Shown here: positions 25,803 through 35,109 of the stretch, one piece after another | Layout of the letters: every line of letters starts with the position of its first letter | Numbering within the stretch: the first letter of the stretch is position 1 | Assembly (NCBI GenBank): GCA_900095095.1 | Contig: FMBT01000301.1 | Span: 186,001-250,000 of the forward strand | Direction of reading: 5' to 3' | Source: Fragilariopsis cylindrus CCMP1102 | Lineage: Eukaryota; Bacillariophyta; Bacillariophyceae; Bacillariales; Bacillariaceae | Length of the DNA stretch: 64,000 bases | Notes under the pieces: model-generated | Database searches by the model: none | Told to the model about the DNA's origin: nothing | What the model saw: the letters and a program-made list of their open reading frames with translations, nothing else | Position numbers and translations under genes: made by a program

Positions 25803-27091
25803 TGACTTGAAGTGACATAATGTCTTTTCTTTAAGATGCGATGATCAGTAGAATGTTTTTGTGTGTATATAGTTTGACCTTTTAGATCAAGACTTCATGT
25901 AAACTATGTGCTCATCAATTTTTTTACTAGGCATTCGTTGCGTTGAAAGTTTTCTACTGTGCCAATATGTGATTGTTTTTTTTTCTTCTGAATTTTGTTG
26001 TCTATTTCAACGTCGTACAGATACTACCACGTAACAAATTTTAAATCTTTTTTTGACCAATGAGCATCGTTGCAGACGAAATAAAGTTTTCCATTGAATG
26101 ATAGATTTGTTTTGGTATTTCAAGATGGTAAGGATGGTACTACTATCCACGTATATAGGAACTTTTGAAATCTTAACTAGACACAGATGACGGATCTTTG
26201 TTTTTTACGTACACGTAGAGTAGTAGCTAGCTAGACAGTTGAATGTGGTTATCCCTTTAACATTTTGAAACTTCCATTGGACCAATGAGCATACCGTAGT
26301 TTCGTTCGATACTGAAGTATGATACATTTATTTTGTATCTTTATCAACTAAACGTTTCTTTCAAAGGTCCTATGGATGATAAAACTATAGATCTACGTAT
26401 AAGATGTTTTGAAATCTTTATATTACACCAATGAGAACAACGAAATAATTGAGTACTGTAACGTTAACGTTACTCTACTCTATTCAATCGGAAATTTCAC
26501 ACAGATTTTCGTTTTCGTTCGCGGATCGAGAAAAAAACAATGAGAATAGTTGGGTTTAGGTACAAGTAAAATGAAAAAAGGGAATAATCGTATCCCCCGA
26601 AACGCTCTCTCGTCAATTGAACCTCAAAACCAACAACATACATCAAACTAACTAAGCAACAACAACATTACAATACAATCGCATCATACACACAGTGCAA
26701 TAACAACAACTACAACAACTGCCGATCAGATCTGGTTGTTTCTTCATTGTCTAATGTCTACTTGATTACTGACAGATTCTCGGTAGTAGTACTCTGAAAA
26801 ATAAAAAAGTTCGATTCAAAAGGGGATATAATAGTACAGTAATCATGCATGTCCCCCGAAATGTTTTCCACCTTTTAGCTATTTGCCTCGCCGCCATCTA
26901 ACAAGCTCTCAAAAGCTCGCATCTCGTCAATAATAAACAACACAACAGCCATTTTGCATCAACAACTACAACAACAACTGACAACTCCCAATAACTAACT
27001 GCCGATCAGATCACTCATCTTTCTGTCTCAAAAAAAAAAATACTACTTCGAACTAGACAGTAATACTATATTATAAATTATAGAGCGAGCG
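25803..27091. other. gene-free region with diverged repeats upstream of the TLDc gene
   Basis: No gene recognised. It holds three copies of an accaatgag-containing repeat (listed separately) and a diverged direct repeat near 26575-26730 and 26850-27020. The second repeat shares a gta/catg-cccccgaaa box, a ctcgtcaat box, CAACAACTACAACAAC-like stretches and actgccgatcagatc. Confidence 0.5.
26034..26452. promoter_or_regulatory. three repeated CCAAT-containing boxes
   Basis: The core ttttgaaa/ttttaaat, then tctt or cttc, then accaatgag appears at about 26038-26068, 26263-26290 and 26406-26433, each followed by a cgaaataa-like or tttcgttcga box. gaCCAATgag fits the NF-Y (CCAAT) consensus. The boxes lie 0.65-1.05 kb upstream of the TLDc start. 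They could equally be remnants of a degenerate tandem repeat; a regulatory role is inference. Confidence 0.35.
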
Positions 27092-29029
27092 ATGAGTAGT
27101 AGTAGTAGTAGTAGTAATGATTTATTGTCCGATGCCGACGACGATGCTGCAATAAAAATAAAGAAGGAAGCGGATGCAGTAATGGCAAGATTAGGTGAAC
27201 AATTTGGTGGTGGTGATATTGATTTTGATTGTGATTTGAAAATGTTAGCTTTAGAGGATGATGATGACGATAGGGTGGCTGCTCAAGAATTAGCTGTATT
27301 AGAAAAAGAAGAAGAGGAGGAAGAAGAAGTAAAAATTCGGAAGCAGCAGCAGCAGCAATGCAGTAACGAAGCGACAGTTGAACCTCCCACTGACGCAGCA
27401 GATGCAGCAGCAGCAGCATTAATGGCACGACTAGGTGCACAATTCGGTGATCTTGATATGACACAATTAGGATTGGGTATTATTGGAGACGACGGAGACG
27501 GACGAGGTGGAAAAGAACAGTCCGAAGAAGAAATCAAATTAGGAGGAATAGAAACTGTGGAACTAATAGATAGTGACGAAGAATCATCATTAGCAGAAGA
27601 AGAAGAACCAACACAAGAAGAATTAGAGGCATGGCAGGTAGAACAATTTTTAAAAGGACAGAAGAAAAAAGAAATTAGTACTAATGCTGCAGCAACAGCA
27701 ACAGCAACAACAACTGATATTTCACTTAATCAACGACGACTTGTATTACGTAAAAAACGTCATGAACGTGAACAACAACAAATGAAATCACGATCGAGTA
27801 GTAGTAGTCAACAACAACAGCAACAACAACAAAAACAAAAGGATGATGATTATTCGCCTGTTGTTGCAAATCTATCTTCCACAACAAACAACTCTGTTAT
27901 TGATACTATATTGAATGGTGAAACTAGTACATTCTTTACTTCTTCTTCTGCAAGTGTTGCAAGTACAAGTGCAAGTGCTGTTGCGAATAATAACCACCGT
28001 AATAAACGAACGCAAGAAGATTGTTTCTTATTACAGGAATTAATATTCAATGAAAAATATAGTGATCCAGATATTCTGTATAGTCCAAATTGGAAACGAT
28101 TGTATGCCTCGTATGAAGATGGATTAGGTTTTTGGAATGTATGGAAGACAATTATGGGTTATACTGGACCCACTATCATGTTTCTACGTTGTATACCCTC
28201 CAAAAATAAATCACTAGTAGTATCAGAAACAACATCGTTATCGACGTCATCGACTTCGTCGTCAATAGTCCAGAAGAAGAAACAGAAATATCCATCCACC
28301 GCCTGTATTGGTTTTTATACAACAACACCATGGATTGAATCCTCTGACTATTTTGGTGGTAGTAGTAGTAGTAGTAGTAGTGATTCGTCGTCCGATAAAG
28401 CATTTTTATTTTCTTTCGATGAAGCATCATCATCATCATCATCGTCGTCGTCATCATTATTATTGGACGACGAATCAAAACAGAAACAACAAAGAGTTAA
28501 ATTCTTTCCAATTAACGAGAATGAGAATGAAAAACGTCCATCACAACAACAGGGTGGATATATGTATTGTCGACCACCAATATCTACATCAAATAGTAGT
28601 AGTAGTAGTAGTAGTAGTAATGGTGTGACTGGTATTGGTATTGGTGGTAAACCAACTCAACCACGTTTACATCTCACCGAAAATTTTGAAGATTGTCGAT
28701 GTTTAACCTATGATTCCTCACGTAGCACACAAGATGGTGATTTATTTGATACTACTACTACTACTAATAATAATAACAATACTACAAATGATGGTAGTAG
28801 TCCTAGTAGTAGTAGTGTTAATACGAATCATTTATTTGCACAATCCTTATATTATTTTGATATCATTGATATGGAAATCTGGGGTGTGGGTGGTAAGGAC
28901 TGGATACAACATGCATTAAAGGAACAAGAATTGACACGGAAACAACATATTCAACAATATCAAACTATTGATAAAAAAATGGTATGGAATCATTATCAAT
29001 CTCAATCATCATCCTCGTCAGAAATGTAA
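27092..29029 (+). CDS. TLDc-domain protein
   Basis: A 645-residue intronless gene from the ATG at 27092. Residues 1-310 are acidic and low complexity; a short motif (A-D-A-V-M-A-R-L-G-E-Q-F-G and A-A-L-M-A-R-L-G-A-Q-F-G) occurs twice, about 80 residues apart, and resembles a small docking helix. From about residue 318 to 620 runs a TLDc domain: W-K-R-L-Y-A-S-Y-E-D-G-L-G-F, then G-Y-T-G-P-T-I-M-F-L-R, I-G-F-Y-T-T-T-P-W, K-A-F-L-F-S-F, G-I-G-I-G-G and the closing F-D-I-I-D-M-E-I-W-G-V-G-G. Three Ser- or Asn-rich microsatellite runs interrupt its loops. In animals and fungi TLDc proteins (OXR1, NCOA7, Oxr1p) protect against oxidative stress and regulate the V-ATPase; the same link here is inference from the family. 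Domain call strong. Confidence 0.88.
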   Translation: MSSSSSSSNDLLSDADDDAAIKIKKEADAVMARLGEQFGGGDIDFDCDLKMLALEDDDDDRVAAQELAVLEKEEEEEEEVKIRKQQQQQCSNEATVEPPTDAADAAAAALMARLGAQFGDLDMTQLGLGIIGDDGDGRGGKEQSEEEIKLGGIETVELIDSDEESSLAEEEEPTQEELEAWQVEQFLKGQKKKEISTNAAATATATTTDISLNQRRLVLRKKRHEREQQQMKSRSSSSSQQQQQQQQKQKDDDYSPVVANLSSTTNNSVIDTILNGETSTFFTSSSASVASTSASAVANNNHRNKRTQEDCFLLQELIFNEKYSDPDILYSPNWKRLYASYEDGLGFWNVWKTIMGYTGPTIMFLRCIPSKNKSLVVSETTSLSTSSTSSSIVQKKKQKYPSTACIGFYTTTPWIESSDYFGGSSSSSSSDSSSDKAFLFSFDEASSSSSSSSSSLLLDDESKQKQQRVKFFPINENENEKRPSQQQGGYMYCRPPISTSNSSSSSSSSNGVTGIGIGGKPTQPRLHLTENFEDCRCLTYDSSRSTQDGDLFDTTTTTNNNNNTTNDGSSPSSSSVNTNHLFAQSLYYFDIIDMEIWGVGGKDWIQHALKEQELTRKQHIQQYQTIDKKMVWNHYQSQSSSSSEM

Positions 29030-29458
29030 TGTTAATGGTATCTAATTTCTACTAAAATACTAGTACTAATACTAATACTAAATAAGATAAACTTAAAAAT
29101 ATAAACATATAAACACTATAAATATACATCGTAGTACCGTACACATACTTTAGTCCTGATAACTAAGCATGCCCATGTCGTGTGCCGATCGAAGCTTCTC
29201 TATTCATAAAGGAGGGTTGTGAAATGTCATGTTATTGTGTCCTATATTCTTTGATTCATTCATGCATTCATAAAACCAAAAAAGATGATCGAAGAATGAA
29301 GCTTAAATAAATAAGATAATGATTGAAGAACATATTATCAAAACAATATTATACGTTAAGCTTCGGCTCGGCTTCTACTGAGATATCTCTACCGTAGTAT
29401 TATGTGTTAAGCTTATAATATGATTATTAAATACTACAGTATCACATAATATATACTA

Positions 29459-29845
29459 CTTCCTCCAGTCAACGCTTAATTCAACTGCGCTATCGCGTGA
29501 AAATTTAGCGTGTAATAAACACGATATCACTCAAAAAACTAAATAATGCCCAAAAAATAACTAGCAAATACTAGTAAAACTATACATCATCCAACTGTGT
29601 GCAACTCTATCAATAAACAATTTCTTTCAAAATCTGAAGCTTCCATCTAAACTACTATTCTACACAGATTTCATATATCAACATCCATAAGGTTCTTCCC
29701 TAGCTGAAATAGGCAACCTGATAGACTAAATTAGCATGTGTGAAATGCACGTTAAAAAAATCAAGATTGACTCTTGAGCGTGTTAATAACACACCCTAAA
29801 TTTTCAGGCGATAGCGCGGTTGAATTAAGCGTTGACTGGAGGAAG
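29459..29845. mobile_element. Stowaway-like MITE with ~55-bp terminal inverted repeats
   Basis: A 387-bp element begins CTTCCTCCAGTCAACGC and ends with its inverse complement. The terminal inverted repeats match over about 55 bp with three mismatches, and looser pairing continues inward. It is flanked on both sides by TA (29457-29458 and 29846-29847), as expected for a Tc1/mariner-type target-site duplication. Plant Stowaway MITEs likewise start CTCCCTCC next to TA. No open frame lies inside, so it would depend on a transposase elsewhere. Confidence 0.8.
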
Positions 29846-30502
29846 TATAACACGCCTTCCTTGAATTTTACAACCCGAATTAGTGCAAGCGAATTCTTAA
29901 AAGCGAACTTGTTGGCAGGAATGAAATATCGTGTGTACGTCTGACAGATGTTACTTATGAACCCTGCAATATTACTTAAAGAAAATCTTAATCTTATACG
30001 TCACGAACCTTTACCTTTTGAATTTTCATATTGACTTTGATATATCAATGAGAACATAAAGAGAACACGGAAATGAGAAGTGTAACACTGAATGAGAAGT
30101 GTTGCTGTATCACACATTATTTTATGAAGAACAATTGCATACAAAAAAGAACACAATTGTATTCGTAAAGAACAATAGACTTAGGAATAGTGTATAATAT
30201 GAAAAGGTAAAATAAGGAAACAAAGTTAAACAGAAACATACATTTCTATAGAAATAGGTCATCGTATCGTACTTGTAACGGGTCATTCCAACAGAACTCC
30301 TCCTATCGAATCCGAATGAATAAATGGAGCATCTCTATATCATAAGATTAAAATCACAAACAAAACAAAAAGGAACGAAGCAAAAAGGAACAAAACGAAA
30401 AGAACCAAAATAAGAAGACGAAATTATTTCTTAACACACAGAACTGAATAGGACAACAATAAAATAGCATCTATAGTAGTTATATCAATACTTTATCCAA
30501 CA
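29846..30502. other. intergenic, no gene seen
   Basis: AT-rich leader region of the triplicated membrane-protein gene. The 30360-30410 stretch is a short imperfect AAC/AAAA-type repeat (caaaaaggaac/gaaaagaacc). Nothing else recognised. Confidence 0.5.
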
Positions 30503-31924
30503 ATGAACAGTAATATTTGGCTCAGATCTGCTAGGGTTCTTGTTGGTGCACTTTTTATTCCATTCTCTTGGCAATTGATTGGTATTCCAGCCGCTTGGTT
30601 ATTGTTTGGTTACCCTATTGGTCGACTGATGATTGTATCAGTTGAAGATAGATTTCTATCTCCATCCCCTCATCCTGTTGTAATCCACTTCATTCATCTG
30701 ACATCGGGAGTATATTTTGGTACACGTATTATAGGTTTAATGTCATTTTATTATGCGTGTTTTTATTATGATCATGGAGAAAACGAAACAGCTTATATGC
30801 TTATAATTAGTCTTAATTCTATTTTAATAGTTTGTATGTATATTTTCCTATTATGTTATGGAATTTATTTTAATACAAATATTGAAAAGATTGTAGCAAA
30901 ATATGATAAAGAATTCAACAAAGAACGGATGGATAATAATGAAGAATACGATCATATTTCAAATTCTTATCAAATAATGAATAATAATATTTGGCTCAGA
31001 TATGCTTTGATTTTTTTTGTTTTACTTTTTATTCCAGTCGGTTGGCAATTGATTGGTATTGCAGTCGCTTGGTTATTGTTTGGTTACCCTATTGGTCGAC
31101 TGTGGTTTGTATCACATCAAGTTGAAGATAGATTGCTATCTCCATCCACTCATCCTGTTGTAATCCACTTCATTCATCTGACATCGGGAGTATATTTTGG
31201 TACACGCATTATAGGTTTAATATCTTTAATATCTTTAAATCATGATCATGAAGAAAACGTAACAGCTGGTCCTAAGCTTACAACTGTTGCTGGCTTTACT
31301 TTAGCAGGGTACATGCATATTTTCCTATTATGTTATATACTTTATTTTAATATAAATATAGAAAAGATTGTAGCAAAATATGACAAACAATTCAACAAAG
31401 AACGGAGAGGAAAAACAACGAACAGTAATATGTTGCTCAGATCTGCTGGGTTTATCTTTGGTGCATTTTTTATACTTTTTGGTTCAATTTTTATTCCATT
31501 CTCTTGGCAAATGTATGGTATCCCAGTCGCTTGGTTATTGTTTGGTTACCCTATTGGTCGACTGCTGATTGTATCAGTTGAAGATAGATTTCTATCTCCA
31601 TCCCCTCATCCTGTTGTAGTCCACTTCATTCATCTGACATCGGGAGTATATTTTGTTACACGCTTTATATGTTTTATGTTAGTTTACTATGCGGTTTTTT
31701 ATTATTATCATGGAGAAAACGATACAGCTTATATGCTTATACTTGGTGTACATTTTATTATAATAGGTTGCATGTATATTTTCCTATTATGTTATGGCCT
31801 TTATTTTAATTTAAATATTGAAGAGATTGTCGCAAAATATGACAAAGAATTCAATAAAGAACGGATGGATAATAATAAAGAATACGATCACAATCATGAA
31901 ATGGAAAAATTGGAATTATTGTAA
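30503..31924 (+). CDS. membrane protein made of three copies of one module
   Basis: A 473-residue intronless gene that I cannot assign to a family. Three homologous units start near residues 1, 159 and 306 (DNA 30503, 30977 and 31418). Each begins [SN]-N-[IM]-x-L-R-x-A and then a hydrophobic hairpin (F-I-P-F-S-W-Q-L-I-G-I-P) ending L-L-F-G-Y-P-I-G-R-L. A conserved loop follows (V-E-D-R-x-L-S-P-S-x-H-P-V-V), then I/V-H-F-I-H-L-T-S-G-V-Y-F-x-T-R, a further long helix, and a charged tail (K-I-V-A-K-Y-D-K-E-F-N-K-E-R). About four membrane segments per unit give some twelve in all. Unit 2 is the most diverged: it lacks a residue block before its last helix and has H-Q inserted before V-E-D-R. The invariant H-F-I-H and E-D-R residues in all three copies suggest a functional site. 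A transporter or channel is possible; no signature supports either. Confidence 0.7.
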   Translation: MNSNIWLRSARVLVGALFIPFSWQLIGIPAAWLLFGYPIGRLMIVSVEDRFLSPSPHPVVIHFIHLTSGVYFGTRIIGLMSFYYACFYYDHGENETAYMLIISLNSILIVCMYIFLLCYGIYFNTNIEKIVAKYDKEFNKERMDNNEEYDHISNSYQIMNNNIWLRYALIFFVLLFIPVGWQLIGIAVAWLLFGYPIGRLWFVSHQVEDRLLSPSTHPVVIHFIHLTSGVYFGTRIIGLISLISLNHDHEENVTAGPKLTTVAGFTLAGYMHIFLLCYILYFNINIEKIVAKYDKQFNKERRGKTTNSNMLLRSAGFIFGAFFILFGSIFIPFSWQMYGIPVAWLLFGYPIGRLLIVSVEDRFLSPSPHPVVVHFIHLTSGVYFVTRFICFMLVYYAVFYYYHGENDTAYMLILGVHFIIIGCMYIFLLCYGLYFNLNIEEIVAKYDKEFNKERMDNNKEYDHNHEMEKLELL

Positions 31925-31975
31925 TGAATAATAATGTATAAAACCCCAATTTATTATTCTCTCTTTTTTTCTTTT

Positions 31976-34171
31976 TTAGTTCTTCTTTTTGTTTGTATCG
32001 TCGTCAATTTCGTGATTACTACATGCAGCAGCAACAACCACAGTAGTAGCAGTAGCAGCCGTAGTAGTAGTAGTGATACCAATAACTGTATCATATTCAT
32101 ATTCATACTCCTGCTCGTCGTCGTTGTCCTTGTCACTGCTACCGTTGCCGTTGCTATACTTATAATTTTTCTCCACATCCTTCTCATCGTCATCATCATT
32201 ATAAATATTACTATTATTATCTTCTACTTCTACTAATACTGCTCCTTTTTTTTTTTCTTCTTCTTCTTCTTCTTCTTCTTCTTCTATTCTTGAAGTTGGT
32301 AATAATGGTAACACCTTTTGCATTGGTTGAAAAAACATTGCATATATTGGATGATAATATTTGTTAGTATTTTTATATTGATGACGTAATAGAGTATGAT
32401 ATGTTACTTTATGTGGAGAATAATTAATATTATTGACTAATGGTACTTGTAATGTATCTGCCATTTGTTGTCGTACTAAATTTGCATATAAGACATGTTG
32501 TAATTGTAATTTTTGTTGCGTTTGCGTCGTCATAGATTGTGGTGAAGATAATGACGTAGACGTAGACAATGGTGTAGGTGTAGGGGTAGGTGTAGGTGCA
32601 GAAAATAGCGTAGACGTAGACAGTGGCGTAGGTGTAGACGTCGACGATGACGACGATGACTGTGTAGGTTTGGGTGTCGACGTTGACGTTGACGGAGACG
32701 TAGACGTAGGTGTAGCTGGTGGAGATTGTATTGGTAATATTTCACATTTTAATCGATTATATGGTTGACATAATAATCTGACTATATAGACTGGTGTCCA
32801 TATTGATTCATAGGTTGGTATAAATGATGGTAATGATTTCGATTTCGATTTTGAGTTTTCATTACTACTATCGTCGCAATTCTTCTTCTTACTATCCACA
32901 AATGAATAGCAGATTGGTAACACATTTAATAGAGGAACAAATGCACCAGTTTTAAAGTCTATTAGACATGTACCATTTGTGGTGGTACCTTCCGGAAATA
33001 TCACAATTGGTCCGCATCCTCTACTAGTCCTCGTTCCCGTAGAATTGTTACTTTTCACACGTTCAATAATTTGTTCTGTTAAATTATTATTTGTATTGGT
33101 AGGATTTGTTATATTTACACTACTACGTGATACACCAATACTACCTAAGACATCTTTTGTAATTGTACCAATAATTGGCATCTGAAATACCGATTCTTTT
33201 GTGACAAATACCGGTAAACATGGAATCATTTTAATTTTATTTCGATTTCGATTTCGATTATTTGCAGTTGCAGTTGCAGTTGCAGTAGTACTACGTATAC
33301 CTGTTGTTGGATTATTATTATTGTCATTGTCATTATTATTGTCATTATTAGTGTCATTATTAGTGTCATTGTCATTGTCATTGTCATTGTCATCATCGTA
33401 GACATAAAAAAATGGCAATGTTAATAAATGTAATATTTCCATATTTGATAAATGATTGGAGACAATAATTTTTGGACAATCACCACATCTCGGTATTTCA
33501 CCAATCAAAGTAATGGAATAAAACCCACACAAAAATAATATTATACGACATGACATACGTAATGAATATACTTTGAGTGTGTTAAGTATAAGTAGTGTAT
33601 GTGTATAATTTGTATGTGTATAATTTGTATTTGTATTTGTATTGAGTTGTAGTAGTTTATGTTTATTACTATTAGTCAATAATTTATGAAATAAGATTGT
33701 AATGGAACCACCAATTAGAATTGTAATTAGAATCAATATTAATTTGATTAGAACTAGACCACTGACGACACCGAAAATCACTTTCATTATTTCATAATGA
33801 GATGGATTTTGTATCCGTGTAAATGGATGTGGTGTTCTGATTCTGATTCTGATTCTTCTTTTTCGATTTATTCTTCTTATTCTTCTGCGTGTAGTACTGC
33901 TGTGACTGGAGCGGTGACTGGGGCGGTGGATGCTGCGACTGCTGCTACTACTACTACTACTACTACTTATCTTCTTCTTCGTTGTTTCCGTTTCACTTTC
34001 ATAGTTATCGCCGTCGTCATCGTCATAATCGTCGTCGTCGTCTTTTATGATTGCCTTCTTCTTCTTGTTATATTCAGTAACATCAGAAAGCTGCTCCTTG
34101 TTAGTGTTACTTGTTGCCGTTGTCATCGTCGTCATCTTCGTCATCGTCGTCATGGAATTCATGGAATTCAT
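31976..34171 (-). CDS. PlsC-type lysophospholipid acyltransferase
   Basis: A 731-residue gene, convergent with the triplicated membrane protein (about 50 bp between stops). The N-terminal 120 residues are Ser/Arg-rich and are followed by a hydrophobic anchor (V-I-F-G-V-V-S-G-L-V-L-I-K-L). The PlsC domain has block I at residues 238-246 (S-N-H-L-S-N-M-E-I), block II-like P-V-F-V-T-K-E-S-V-F and the glycine-rich block III F-P-E-G-T-T-T-N-G near residue 392. This resembles LPCAT/LPEAT-type enzymes that re-acylate lysophospholipids at the ER. Two features are odd. The catalytic H-x4-D is H-x4-E here (His240, Glu245). Long Asp/Asn and Thr/Pro/Ser runs are inserted within and after the domain. The C-terminus keeps a conserved-looking L-V-R-Q-Q-M-A and Y-H-T-L-L-R. 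Substrate undetermined. Confidence 0.85.
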   Translation of the reverse strand: MNSMNSMTTMTKMTTMTTATSNTNKEQLSDVTEYNKKKKAIIKDDDDDYDDDDGDNYESETETTKKKISSSSSSSSSSRSIHRPSHRSSHSSTTRRRIRRINRKRRIRIRIRTPHPFTRIQNPSHYEIMKVIFGVVSGLVLIKLILILITILIGGSITILFHKLLTNSNKHKLLQLNTNTNTNYTHTNYTHTLLILNTLKVYSLRMSCRIILFLCGFYSITLIGEIPRCGDCPKIIVSNHLSNMEILHLLTLPFFYVYDDDNDNDNDNDTNNDTNNDNNNDNDNNNNPTTGIRSTTATATATANNRNRNRNKIKMIPCLPVFVTKESVFQMPIIGTITKDVLGSIGVSRSSVNITNPTNTNNNLTEQIIERVKSNNSTGTRTSRGCGPIVIFPEGTTTNGTCLIDFKTGAFVPLLNVLPICYSFVDSKKKNCDDSSNENSKSKSKSLPSFIPTYESIWTPVYIVRLLCQPYNRLKCEILPIQSPPATPTSTSPSTSTSTPKPTQSSSSSSTSTPTPLSTSTLFSAPTPTPTPTPLSTSTSLSSPQSMTTQTQQKLQLQHVLYANLVRQQMADTLQVPLVNNINYSPHKVTYHTLLRHQYKNTNKYYHPIYAMFFQPMQKVLPLLPTSRIEEEEEEEEEEKKKGAVLVEVEDNNSNIYNDDDDEKDVEKNYKYSNGNGSSDKDNDDEQEYEYEYDTVIGITTTTTAATATTVVVAAACSNHEIDDDTNKKKN

Positions 34172-35109
34172 GGAATTTATTATATTATTTCAAACTTTAG
34201 GGAAAACAAATGAAGTCCAAGATCAAGATCAAGATCAAGATAAAAGCAAAGTTTTCGTTTTCTACGACTGTACACGATCGATCGATGATGGTCTCGTCCG
34301 GTGAGGAAACAATAAAATAAGAAGATTTCTTTTGTTGTACTAGAAAGAAGGTGGAGGTTTATGTGAAGTAAGAAAGAAAATGAATAAATAACGAAGCGAA
34401 GGTATCATTGTGATTTCATTCATTCGTTCATTCATTCCGCACACATTCTACCATTCGCTTCGCATTATTCCTCAATATGAGTGCGTATTAATTAACTTTT
34501 GGCCCGGCCCTGGTGTGATAACTTTTTTTTACGTTTCTGTCGAGGGACATACGTCAATCGCTCGTCGTAATTATTTATGAAATCATAGTTGGCTCTCATT
34601 TTATTCAAATACATTGTACACAAATTCAAAAAAAAAAGAGTTGGTCGGCAGTTTGTCTAATAGTAGCTCCGCCACATACTGTGTTTTCCTTAAAGCAGTT
34701 TGCTTGTTGTTACTTCTTTTCCTTCGATGTAACGAGTCAGTCAGTCAGTCGTCTCAGTCGCATCCAACAACCAACGAGGTATTAGTATTAGTGTACCGAA
34801 CCGATCATTCTTGATTGGTATTATTAAGTTACGGTTTGCACGTACTGTAAAACTAAAATACAATTAATTACTCTAGTACGACAGAGAGGAGAGGAGATGT
34901 GAGCCATTAAAATGGTTTACTTTAGTTTATACATAAATTATATTATATTCTACTGTACACGTAGAGCTACTTCCTTGCTTGCTTACTGACACCGGCCAAC
35001 GCAACCCACTCCAGAATAAGATGCAGTATGTCATACATGTCCGTTCGTTTGTTCGTCCGTCCCCCCCCCTCCTCCTACTGAGATGAATTAAAAATAAATG
35101 CTAATAACT
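34172..35109. other. intergenic, no gene seen
   Basis: Leader of the acyltransferase gene and 3' flank of the next minus-strand gene. Contains gatcaa repeats near 34218-34240, a tcag run near 34736-34752 and a C tract at 35060-35068. No gene recognised. Confidence 0.5.
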
